NCBI GenBank assembly: GCA_947632415.1 | Contig: CANRPB010000065.1 | Coordinates: 1 to 8,751 of the forward strand | DNA: 8,751 nt | Source of the DNA: an uncultured Bacilli bacterium | GTDB lineage: Bacteria; Bacillota_I; Bacilli_A; RF39; UBA660 | Reading direction: 5' to 3' | Part shown: piece after piece, positions 1 through 5,516 of the stretch | Position numbering within the stretch: the first letter of the stretch is position 1 | Layout of the letters: each line of letters opens with the position of its first letter | The notes under the pieces: generated by a model | Databases searched by the model: none | The model's input: only the letters and a program-made list of their open reading frames with translations | Told to the model about the DNA's origin: nothing | Position numbers and translations under genes: made by a program

Positions 1-8
1 TCCTTCTT
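1..8 (-). promoter_or_regulatory. Possible ribosome binding site of a - strand gene outside the window
   Basis: The - strand reads AAGAAGGA at the very edge, which resembles a Shine-Dalgarno sequence. If real, another - strand gene begins just beyond the left edge. The start codon is not in view, so this is only a hint. Confidence 0.25.
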
Positions 9-16
9 AAAATACA

Positions 17-64
17 AAAAAATCTGAAAAAATATCAAATTTATTGATTTTTATCAGATTTTTT
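17..64 (-). terminator. Rho-independent terminator of the two-gene - strand operon
   Basis: The arms at 17-27 and 54-64 (AAAAAATCTGA / TCAGATTTTTT) form an 11-bp stem. Further A-T pairs and a small bulge extend it inward. Read on the - strand, the stem is followed by a run of T and then TGTATTTT, which is the usual form of an intrinsic terminator. It lies about 30 bases beyond the stop of the 55-residue gene at 92-259. The right arm is also followed by T on the + strand, so it could work in both directions. Confidence 0.75.
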
Positions 65-91
65 ATTAGTTACATTTTATAGGAGTAATGT

Positions 92-259
92 TTATAAGTC
101 CTTTACTCTTGATATGTGTATTGGTAATCTTTTGGGCATTGTATTGGTTTGATAGAATGCTCGTTTTGTTTTTTTGTCGTATTGAATTATTAGTTTATTG
201 GCATCTTTTCCTACTAGTTTTTTTATTAATTCTTTATCACATATTATTTTTTCCGTCAT
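92..259 (-). CDS. Small hypothetical protein, 55 residues
   Basis: This is a short ORF of 55 residues starting MTEKIICDKELIKKLVG and ending ISRVKDL before TAA. I do not recognise the family. It is basic and Lys/Ile rich, with no membrane segment or signal peptide; a single Cys is at position 7. It is supported by position: it starts 23 bp inside the end of the upstream 193-residue gene in another frame. An AGGGGGA ribosome binding site (267-273) lies 7 bases before its ATG, and an intrinsic terminator follows closely. The overlap suggests translational coupling and a shared function with the upstream protein, which is inference. It could still be a chance ORF, but overlap, strong binding site and terminator together make a real gene likely. 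Confidence 0.65.
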   Translation of the reverse strand: MTEKIICDKELIKKLVGKDANKLIIQYDKKTKRAFYQTNTMPKRLPIHISRVKDL

Positions 260-818
260 TTTTATTTCCCCCTGTTTTTTTTACTTTTTGTTGGATGTCT
301 AATAGACTTCCTGTAAAGTCTTCTTCAATTTGTGTTTTGGTTTGTTGTAGTTTGTATTTGGTGTATATTCTTTCGGGTGATGGTAGTCTTAGTTGTTCAT
401 ATGTTGCTTTGTATATTTCATAGACGTTTCTTACTATTTTGTAGAAGTCTTTGATTATGTATTGTTCGAGTGCGTCAATGTAGCCGGGATAGTTTATGGC
501 TAGGTATTCGTAAAATTTATTGATTTCGATTATTTCGTTGAATATGATTACATGTTTATTGTATAAAACTCTTATTCGTTGATTTTTATGATTGATAAGA
601 ACTATATCGCCTGTTTCTTTGCGACTAATTTTTTTTTCGATGGCATTGATGTATTCTTGTTGTTCTTTTTGATATGTTGTGATTTGATTTTGATATTTTT
701 TTCTTAGTTCTTTTGAGTCTTCGTATTTTGTTGTTAGTTTGTCGATTTCTTCTTTTGAATTTTCTTCTAAAATTATTTTAGGTTTGTCTCCTATGCAGTA
801 GCACAATTTTACGTTCAC
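237..818 (-). CDS. Hypothetical coiled-coil protein, 193 residues
   Basis: I do not recognise this protein. Residues 20-67 are a run of Lys, Glu and Gln with hydrophobic spacing that looks like a coiled coil. A compact stretch follows at about 70-95 (GDIVLINHKNQRIRVLYNKH), with the look of a small beta fold. Residues 95-170 look mainly helical and are rich in Tyr and Ile. There is no signal peptide or membrane segment, so it is probably cytoplasmic. The start is GTG at 818: an ATG two bases upstream hits a stop at once, and AGAAGGTGAT (822-831) is correctly placed for the GTG. The stop is TGA followed directly by TAA. It is the first gene of an operon with the 55-residue gene and has its own promoter at 850-878, back to back with that of the sigma-like gene. 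Composition is A/C rich on the coding strand, like the other - strand genes. Confidence 0.8.
   Translation of the reverse strand: MNVKLCYCIGDKPKIILEENSKEEIDKLTTKYEDSKELRKKYQNQITTYQKEQQEYINAIEKKISRKETGDIVLINHKNQRIRVLYNKHVIIFNEIIEINKFYEYLAINYPGYIDALEQYIIKDFYKIVRNVYEIYKATYEQLRLPSPERIYTKYKLQQTKTQIEEDFTGSLLDIQQKVKKTGGNKNDGKNNM
267..273 (-). promoter_or_regulatory. Ribosome binding site for the 55-residue gene
   Basis: The - strand reads AGGGGGA, 7 bases before the ATG at 259, inside the coding end of the 193-residue gene. The five-G run stands out in such an AT-rich region, and it is the main reason for believing the small downstream gene. Confidence 0.6.
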
Positions 819-821
819 ATT

Positions 822-831
822 ATCACCTTCT
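822..831 (-). promoter_or_regulatory. Ribosome binding site deciding a GTG start
   Basis: The - strand reads AGAAGGTGAT, ending 3 bases before GTG at 818. It matches the 3' end of 16S rRNA over AAGGTGAT. The same GGTGAT-N3-start arrangement is seen at 936-947 and 5508-5519, which supports the GTG start. Confidence 0.75.
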
Positions 832-849
832 GATTTCTTTTTTCGTCAT

Positions 850-878
850 ATTTTAGCACACTCATTTTTTAAAGTAAA
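850..878 (-). promoter_or_regulatory. Promoter of the 193-/55-residue gene operon
   Basis: On the - strand, TTTACT (873-878) is followed by 17 bases and TAAAAT (850-855). TGC just before the -10 gives an extended -10 (TGCTAAAAT). The predicted transcript start near 843 leaves a leader of about 25 bases before the GTG. Confidence 0.7.
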
Positions 879-894
879 GATTTTTTGTGATAAT

Positions 895-922
895 TTGACT
901 TTATTTTTTTTTGTGTTATAAT
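895..922 (+). promoter_or_regulatory. Promoter of the divergent sigma-like gene
   Basis: TTGACT (895-900), 16 bases, then TATAAT (917-922), preceded by TGT to form an extended -10. It is close to the primary-sigma consensus. The predicted start near 929 leaves a leader of only about 15 bases before the ATG at 945. Its -35 lies 16 bases from the -35 of the divergent operon promoter at 850-878, so one DNA-binding protein could affect both. Confidence 0.8.
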
Positions 923-935
923 ATGCGAAGTTTTG

Positions 936-941
936 GGTGAT
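936..941 (+). promoter_or_regulatory. Ribosome binding site selecting ATG at 945
   Basis: GGTGAT ends 3 bases before ATG (945-947), the same spacing as at 822-831 and 5507-5513. A TTG at 933 is in frame, but it would place this motif inside the coding region and almost on the transcript start, so 945 is preferred. Confidence 0.7.
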
Positions 942-944
942 TTT

Positions 945-1991
945 ATGAAGAATTTGGATGTAAATGCGTTGAAGTTGATTGATGTAGATTATAATGTTTT
1001 GTCGCGTAATATTGATTTTAGTGATGTTGATGAGGTTATTAAGTTTAATGAGTTTTTTTGTGGTGTTTGTGATAGTTTAATATATGATATTTTTCGTAAT
1101 AGAAAGGTTGTTTTTTTTAGGGAGTTTGATTTTTGTTCGGCGAAGTTTTGGTGTTTTCTTTGTGATTTTTTGCTTGATCATGGTATTTCAATTGATTTTT
1201 CATTGAGTAATGTTGATGATAAGGATTGGATTAATTATGTTTTGCGACAGAATAATTTTAGGTATTGTGTGCTTAGTAAGGATATTTTAGATTCTTTGTT
1301 TGTTCGTTATAAAAATGGGGAACGTCATTTGAAAAAGGTTATTGTTGAACATAATATTTATTTGGTTATTAATATTGCTAAGAGGAAGGATTGTAATAAT
1401 TTTAGTAAACTTATTTCATATGGTATTGAGGGGCTTTATAAGGCGATTGATAATTTTGATGTAACGAAAAATATTTGTTTTTCAACTTATGCTTATGCTT
1501 GGATTTTAAAGTATATAACTGTTGGTTATGATAATGAAAATATGCCTTATAAGGTGGGATTTTCTTATTATAGGTTGTTTAAGTCTATTATGAATTATAT
1601 TATCGCTAATGACGAGCCTGATATATATCATGTTTGTGAAGTATTTGGTCTTAGTTATGAGCAGTTTGTTGATTTAATTCCTATTTTTGTTGGTTGGTTA
1701 AATAATGGGTGTAAAGAGTTTGTTTATAGTAGTAAAGATTGTGATGAGATTTGTTCTGATTATGATATTTTGCGTGCTGTTAATGATAGATTGGATTTGG
1801 AGGAAATTAATAGGTTACTAAGTTTGTATTCTAGTCAATCTGATAAGATGAAGAAAAGGGTTAGTATGTTTAAAGATTTTTATCTTGATGATAAAAGTAA
1901 AAGGTCTATTGCTCGTAATAGTGGTTTGTCTAGATGTTGTGTTAATAATAGTATTAATAAGGTTTTGGAATATGTTAAATCTAATTTTTAG
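945..1991 (+). CDS. Divergent sigma-70 family protein (alternative sigma factor-like), 348 residues
   Basis: Residues 113-191 resemble sigma region 2: NIYLVINIAKRK matches the core-binding helix of region 2.1, and GIEGLYKAIDNFD followed by FSTYAYAWILKYI matches regions 2.2-2.4. Residues 198-215 (MPYKVGFSYYRLFKS) align with the start of region 3. A helix-turn-helix like region 4.2 lies at about 320-345 (SIARNSGLSR). The family directs RNA polymerase to promoters. Key -10 contacts differ from the primary factor here: the WWIRQ of region 2.3-2.4 is AWILK, so the first Trp and the Gln are lost. The N-terminal 110 residues are unassigned. The protein has 14 Cys, largely explained by the T/G-rich coding strand (Cys is TGT). 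It is monocistronic, with a strong promoter of its own. The ORF is intact, but divergence is high: it may be an alternative sigma factor, a sigma-like regulator, or a decaying paralogue of the primary factor at 6584-8554. Confidence 0.75.
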   Translation: MKNLDVNALKLIDVDYNVLSRNIDFSDVDEVIKFNEFFCGVCDSLIYDIFRNRKVVFFREFDFCSAKFWCFLCDFLLDHGISIDFSLSNVDDKDWINYVLRQNNFRYCVLSKDILDSLFVRYKNGERHLKKVIVEHNIYLVINIAKRKDCNNFSKLISYGIEGLYKAIDNFDVTKNICFSTYAYAWILKYITVGYDNENMPYKVGFSYYRLFKSIMNYIIANDEPDIYHVCEVFGLSYEQFVDLIPIFVGWLNNGCKEFVYSSKDCDEICSDYDILRAVNDRLDLEEINRLLSLYSSQSDKMKKRVSMFKDFYLDDKSKRSIARNSGLSRCCVNNSINKVLEYVKSNF

Positions 1992-2004
1992 ATGTTTAAA
2001 TGTT

Positions 2005-2133
2005 TTTAAGACAAAGAAAGTACAGATTTTATGATCTGTACTTTCTAACATAAAAAAGAGGAAAAATTCCAAATAATCTAGAGCGGGGGGGCTCTATAGA
2101 GTTATAACAATGTAGTTGTTGTTATGACTCTAT
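2005..2133 (-). ncRNA. Candidate small structured RNA, about 130 nt
   Basis: A strong - strand promoter (2140-2169) predicts a transcript starting near 2133, exactly where a 15-bp stem begins. That hairpin pairs 2119-2133 with 2096-2110, with a single G-U-type pair. It is followed by AGAGC / GCTCT (2080-2095) with a loop of six C, and then by a perfect 13-bp stem at 2015-2046. After the last stem the - strand reads TTGTCTT, a moderate U-rich tail. No convincing ORF lies in it; the longer - strand ORF that crosses it is antisense to the sigma-like gene and is probably chance. I recognise no known RNA family. If real, its 3' end stops just short of the sigma-like gene stop at 1991 and it would overlap that gene's 3' untranslated transcript in antisense. 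Alternatives are a complex convergent terminator region or a remnant of a small mobile repeat. Confidence 0.45.
2015..2046 (-). terminator. Perfect 13-bp stem-loop, likely terminator
   Basis: Arms 2015-2027 (AGAAAGTACAGAT) and 2034-2046 (ATCTGTACTTTCT) pair perfectly around a 6-base loop. On the - strand the stem is followed by TTGTCTTAAAAA, a fair U-rich tail. On the + strand it is followed by AACATAAAAAAG, with no U run. It therefore fits termination of a - strand transcript better than that of the sigma-like gene, whose stop is 24 bases upstream. It may still define or protect the 3' end of that mRNA. Confidence 0.6.
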
Positions 2134-2144
2134 GTATAGATTAT
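2073..2144. repeat. Nested inverted repeats able to form a three-way junction
   Basis: The outer arms 2073-2080 (ATAATCTA) and 2137-2144 (TAGATTAT) pair over 8 bp. Inside lie a hairpin at 2081-2094 (GAGC / GCTC around six G) and a hairpin at 2096-2133 (15-bp stem with one G-T pair). The palindrome CTCTATAGAG (2092-2101) bridges the two, so alternative foldings are possible. The full three-way fold could form only in a + strand read-through transcript or in DNA, because a - strand transcript starting at 2133 would lack the outer right arm. Confidence 0.6.
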
Positions 2145-2148
2145 ACAT
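2132..2148. promoter_or_regulatory. Operator-like palindrome over a -10 element
   Basis: ATGTATA (2132-2138) and TATACAT (2142-2148) form a perfect 7-bp inverted repeat with a 3-base centre. It covers the -10 (2140-2145) and the predicted start of the - strand promoter. This is the usual size and place for a repressor operator. The binding protein is unknown, and an AT-rich chance palindrome cannot be excluded. Confidence 0.4.
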
Positions 2149-2169
2149 GAAAGAAAGATTAAATGTCAA
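2140..2169 (-). promoter_or_regulatory. Near-consensus promoter downstream of the SNF2 gene
   Basis: On the - strand there is a perfect TTGACA (2164-2169), 18 bases, then a perfect TATAAT (2140-2145). It lies just after the stop of the helicase gene and points into the convergent intergenic region, where no protein gene starts. Its presence is the main argument for a small RNA gene at 2005-2133. Confidence 0.65.
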
Positions 2170-2191
2170 GCTATTTTCTGCTTTTTTAATC
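2157..2191 (-). terminator. Possible terminator of the SNF2 gene
   Basis: GATTAAA (2157-2163) pairs with TTTAATC (2185-2191), and AAGC (2168-2171) pairs with GCTT (2180-2183) inside it. On the - strand the helicase stop codon sits in the first arm, and the stem is followed by TTTCTTTC. The stem is interrupted and the U run is imperfect. It overlaps the -35 of the promoter at 2140-2169. Confidence 0.4.
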
Positions 2192-5100
2192 GTCTTCGCC
2201 ATATGATAGTAGTGATTTTATTTCTTTTTCACTTAGACTTGATAGCATTCCAGAGTTGTCTTTTCCTTCTATTAAGTTGTCGCTTAGGATTTTCTTTTTG
2301 TTTTGGAGTTCTATTATTTTTTCTTCGATTGTTCCTTTGGTTATAAATTTGACAACGGATACTTTTTTTGTTTGTCCTATTCGGTGGGCTCTATCGGTGG
2401 CTTGATTTTCTACTTGTGGATTCCACCAAATATCTAAGTGAATTACGACATCGGCACTTGTTAGGTTTAAACCTGTTCCTCCTGATTTTAGTGTTATTAG
2501 AAAACAATTGGTATCGTCGTTATTGAATTTGTCGACTAGTTCCATTCTTGTTTTTGATTTTACTTCTCCGGCTATGACGTAATTTGATATGTTGTTTTTG
2601 TCAAACATTTCTTTTACTCTATCTATAACCATTTTAAAACTACTGAATATTAAAATTTTGTGTCCGTCTTTGGTGTAGTTTATGACTGTTTCGAGTAGTT
2701 TTTCCATTTTAATGGCTTCGCCTTTGTAGTTTGTGAAAAGGATATTGGGGTCTACGCATATTTGTCTTAGTTTCATGAGAAGTTGTAGAACTTTGAATCG
2801 TGCTTTTCCTATTCCTTCGGTTGCTAATGTTTCTTGAAATTCTTTTTCGCTTTCTTTTAGAACACTTAGGTATAGTGTTTTTTGTTTGTCTGGTAAATCT
2901 AGGTAAATATTATTTTCGATTTTGTCTGGTAGGTCTTTTGATACATCGGCTTTTTTTCTTCTTAAGATGAATGGTTTTATTTGATAGTTTAGGTTGGTTA
3001 GTTTTTCTAATGATTCTTTGTCGACGTCGTGAATACCATATATTGATTTGAATTTTGTTATGTTGTTTAGATATCCTGGCATGATGAAGTCAAAGATGCT
3101 CCATAGTTCTAAAACGGAGTTTTCTAGTGGTGTTCCGGTTAAGGCGATTTTGGTTCTGGCTTTGATTTTTTTTATTTCTCTAGTCATATTGGCTTGATGG
3201 TTTTTGATGGCTTGGGCTTCATCGATAATGCATACTTCAAAGTTTTTGTCTTCGTATTCGTCGTTATCATTTCTAATTAGTCCGTATGAAGTTATGAAGA
3301 TGTTGTATTTATCAAAGTCTTTGATTATTTCTAGGCGTTTGGTTTTATTTTCTGCTACAGTTATGTATTTTAGTTTTGGAGCAAATTTGTCAAATTCTTT
3401 TTTCCAATTATATACTAATGATGTGGGACATACTATCATTATTTTGGCGTCTTTTTTTTCGTTTATAACTTGTTTAATAAAGCATATTGTTTGTAGACTT
3501 TTTCCTAGGCCCATTTCGTCGGCAAGGATTCCTCCTAAGTCACATTTATATAGGGTGTATAGCCATTTTACGCCTTCTTTTTGATAGTCTCTTAGTATTT
3601 TTTCGTCTTTTTTAAAGTCGATTGAAATGTTTTTATATTGATTGAAGTTGTCGATGAATTTATCGAAGGAGTTGTCGGTTTTGATTGATTTGTATTTGTG
3701 TTTTTTTAGGCTATCGATATAGAGTGCTCGGTATTTTGGTACTATGGCATTTCCATCTTTGAAGTCTTTGCTTGATAGTTCTAGGTCGTTTAGAAGACTG
3801 TTTAGTTCTTGTAGTTCTTTGTTATTGTCTATATCAATGATGTTGCCGTTTTTTAGTTTGTAGTAACGTTTATTTCTTTTTAGTGAGGCTAAGACATCGT
3901 CTAATTCTTCTATATTGATATTGTCGGTATTGAAGTTATAAGACATAATTCCGTCGGTTCCTATTGAGAAGTTTGATTGTACATTGCTTTTTTTTAGAAT
4001 GTCGATATTATCAATTTTTTTGGATGTGTAGACATTGTATTTTTCGCTTAGGGTGTGTATTCCTTCGTTTAGGAAGTCGCCAATATCATCTATGTCGGGA
4101 AGAATAATTTTTTTATTTTTTATTTGAAAGTTATTTTTGGTTATTTCATCTATTATTTCTTGTTCGTATTCTTCTTCTCTTACAATATTGTCGGTTTTTT
4201 CGAAGTAATCAATAATATTTCCTTTGTAGTCTAGTTTTATTTTACAGTCGATTATGTCTCTTTTTAGGTCGAAGTATAGTGATGCTTCTGGTTTTCCTAC
4301 TACGACAATGTCTTTTATATCTTCACTGATGTTTATATTATTTTTTATATTTTGAAGTAGTCCGTTTTTAAAGGTGTCTATGTGTTTTTGGTCAATTAGT
4401 ATTGTGTCTATTTTATTATAAAGCATTGTGTATAATAGGTTTATATATTGTGAAGGAATGATGTATAGTGTGTGGTTATATACAATATGTTCTAGTTTAC
4501 TATTTAGTATTTTTAGATTTTCAAAGTCTTCGATGGATAATTCGTAGTGGTCTTTTTCTGGTTTTAAGTTAAATGTTGTTGGAAATTCATATTTTATATC
4601 TTTTATTTCTCCATATCCTGTTATGCTGAATGTTTTTCCTTTTAGTTTATCTAATAGGGCTGATAGTTCTCTTTCGTTTAGTTCAAAGGGATTGGTTCTT
4701 TGATAGTAGTAGTAGTTATTGGCGTTTTTGGTATAACCATTTAAGTACATTAGGAGTCTTTCATCTTCTTCTTTTAGGTAATGTATGTTGGGATCATATG
4801 TGAATTTTGCTCCAAATCGGTATTCTTTTTTGTTTATATAGGCGTTTATAAAATTTTCGAATTTTGTTTCGTTGTTTATGACGTATTTTTTATTTATTCC
4901 TACATGAAGTTTAAAGATGGGGTTATTTCTACTGAAGTCTAGTTCTACTTCTAAGTTTACGGCTTCTTTTATTTTGTTTTTGGGTTTTTCTTTTTTAAAT
5001 TGTTCTAGGATATTGCTTGATATTTCTAATAGGCTTGGTGGTTCTTTTATTATTTCGTTGTAGTATTTTATTAAGCAAGCGGCTACGTGTTTGCATGTGT

Positions 5101-5341
5101 TGGTTTTGTTGAATTGAGGGCATTCGCAGTAACATGATATAACACGGTTTTTTCTTGTTATGATGTTGACATCGTAGTAATAAAAGGAACTTTGTGAGTC
5201 TACTTGAAATATATGTACTAGGTCTTCTTTGCCTCTTTCTATAGTGTCGTAGTGTTCGATGTCATTTTTATTTATTTTTAGGGCTTTGGTAACGGAGTCT
5301 TTTCCAAATAGTTCGTATGCTAGGTCGATGTTTTTTTTCAT
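2186..5341 (-). CDS. SNF2-family DEAD/DEAH-box helicase with N-terminal SWIM zinc finger, 1051 residues
   Basis: This is a bacterial SWI2/SNF2-type ATPase. Such proteins translocate on double-stranded DNA and move or remodel bound proteins such as RNA polymerase; the specific partner here is unknown. Order of parts: a SWIM zinc finger at 70-85 (C70, C72, C83, H85); a long region at about 120-540 that fits the bacterial SNF2-associated domain; then the motor. Motif I is ADEMGLGKS at 607-615 with Lys614, motif II is DEAQ at 707-710, motif III is LTGTPLEN at 734-741. In the second RecA-like lobe motif V is GGTGLNL at 954-960, and motif VI is QATDRAHRIGQ at 980-990 with arginine fingers R984 and R987. 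All catalytic motifs are present, so it should be active. The length is normal for the family. The ATG at 5341 has GAGGT about 10 bases upstream. It is monocistronic and divergent from the membrane protein gene. Confidence 0.95.
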   Translation of the reverse strand: MKKNIDLAYELFGKDSVTKALKINKNDIEHYDTIERGKEDLVHIFQVDSQSSFYYYDVNIITRKNRVISCYCECPQFNKTNTCKHVAACLIKYYNEIIKEPPSLLEISSNILEQFKKEKPKNKIKEAVNLEVELDFSRNNPIFKLHVGINKKYVINNETKFENFINAYINKKEYRFGAKFTYDPNIHYLKEEDERLLMYLNGYTKNANNYYYYQRTNPFELNERELSALLDKLKGKTFSITGYGEIKDIKYEFPTTFNLKPEKDHYELSIEDFENLKILNSKLEHIVYNHTLYIIPSQYINLLYTMLYNKIDTILIDQKHIDTFKNGLLQNIKNNINISEDIKDIVVVGKPEASLYFDLKRDIIDCKIKLDYKGNIIDYFEKTDNIVREEEYEQEIIDEITKNNFQIKNKKIILPDIDDIGDFLNEGIHTLSEKYNVYTSKKIDNIDILKKSNVQSNFSIGTDGIMSYNFNTDNINIEELDDVLASLKRNKRYYKLKNGNIIDIDNNKELQELNSLLNDLELSSKDFKDGNAIVPKYRALYIDSLKKHKYKSIKTDNSFDKFIDNFNQYKNISIDFKKDEKILRDYQKEGVKWLYTLYKCDLGGILADEMGLGKSLQTICFIKQVINEKKDAKIMIVCPTSLVYNWKKEFDKFAPKLKYITVAENKTKRLEIIKDFDKYNIFITSYGLIRNDNDEYEDKNFEVCIIDEAQAIKNHQANMTREIKKIKARTKIALTGTPLENSVLELWSIFDFIMPGYLNNITKFKSIYGIHDVDKESLEKLTNLNYQIKPFILRRKKADVSKDLPDKIENNIYLDLPDKQKTLYLSVLKESEKEFQETLATEGIGKARFKVLQLLMKLRQICVDPNILFTNYKGEAIKMEKLLETVINYTKDGHKILIFSSFKMVIDRVKEMFDKNNISNYVIAGEVKSKTRMELVDKFNNDDTNCFLITLKSGGTGLNLTSADVVIHLDIWWNPQVENQATDRAHRIGQTKKVSVVKFITKGTIEEKIIELQNKKKILSDNLIEGKDNSGMLSSLSEKEIKSLLSYGEDD

Positions 5342-5389
5342 ATAGTTTGGTACCTCTTTCTATATATTTATAATTTTTCGCCAATCTAT

Positions 5390-5398
5390 ATTATAACA
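5390..5398 (-). promoter_or_regulatory. Extended -10 promoter of the SNF2 gene
   Basis: The - strand reads TGTTATAAT, a perfect -10 (5390-5395) with the extended TGn motif. No good -35 is seen 16-18 bases upstream, so it probably relies on the extended -10. The predicted start near 5383 gives a leader of about 40 bases. Confidence 0.55.
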
Positions 5399-5433
5399 AA
5401 TTTTATTATATTTGGATATAATTTCTGGTGATG

Positions 5434-5461
5434 ATTACATTTTTGTTTTGTTTGGCATAAT
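5434..5461 (+). promoter_or_regulatory. Likely promoter of the membrane protein gene
   Basis: ATTACA (5434-5439), 16 bases, then CATAAT (5456-5461), preceded by TGG to give an extended -10. The predicted start near 5468 gives a leader of about 49 bases. A TATAAT at 5417-5422 is an alternative, but it has no extended motif and a poor -35. Confidence 0.45.
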
Positions 5462-5506
5462 AAAAAATAGGTTTACTTTTTTTTATTTATATTATAGAAT
5501 TATATT

Positions 5507-5513
5507 AGGTGAT
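5507..5513 (+). promoter_or_regulatory. Ribosome binding site selecting ATG at 5517
   Basis: AGGTGAT ends 3 bases before the ATG at 5517. An in-frame TTG at 5412 would add 35 residues, but it overlaps a -10-like sequence and lies upstream of the likely promoter, so the downstream ATG is preferred. Confidence 0.7.
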
Positions 5514-5516
5514 GGT

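Noticed and set aside
88..423. + strand ORF of 111 residues, very hydrophobic
   Set aside because: It is the antisense shadow of the 193-residue and 55-residue genes. Its hydrophobic look comes from T-rich codons; it has no promoter, and the - strand genes have good sites.
1818..2072. - strand ORF of 84 residues crossing the candidate small RNA
   Set aside because: It starts with TTG without a good ribosome binding site, is mostly antisense to the sigma-like gene, and crosses the 13-bp hairpin. Probably chance, though a small protein cannot be fully excluded.
2015..2148. Insertion of a small mobile element (MITE-like)
   Set aside because: The inverted repeats are nested and not terminal, no target duplication is seen, and there is no second copy in the window. 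It stays possible if copies exist elsewhere in the genome.
3204..3584. + strand ORF inside the SNF2 gene
   Set aside because: Antisense to conserved helicase motifs I and II, so it is a shadow.
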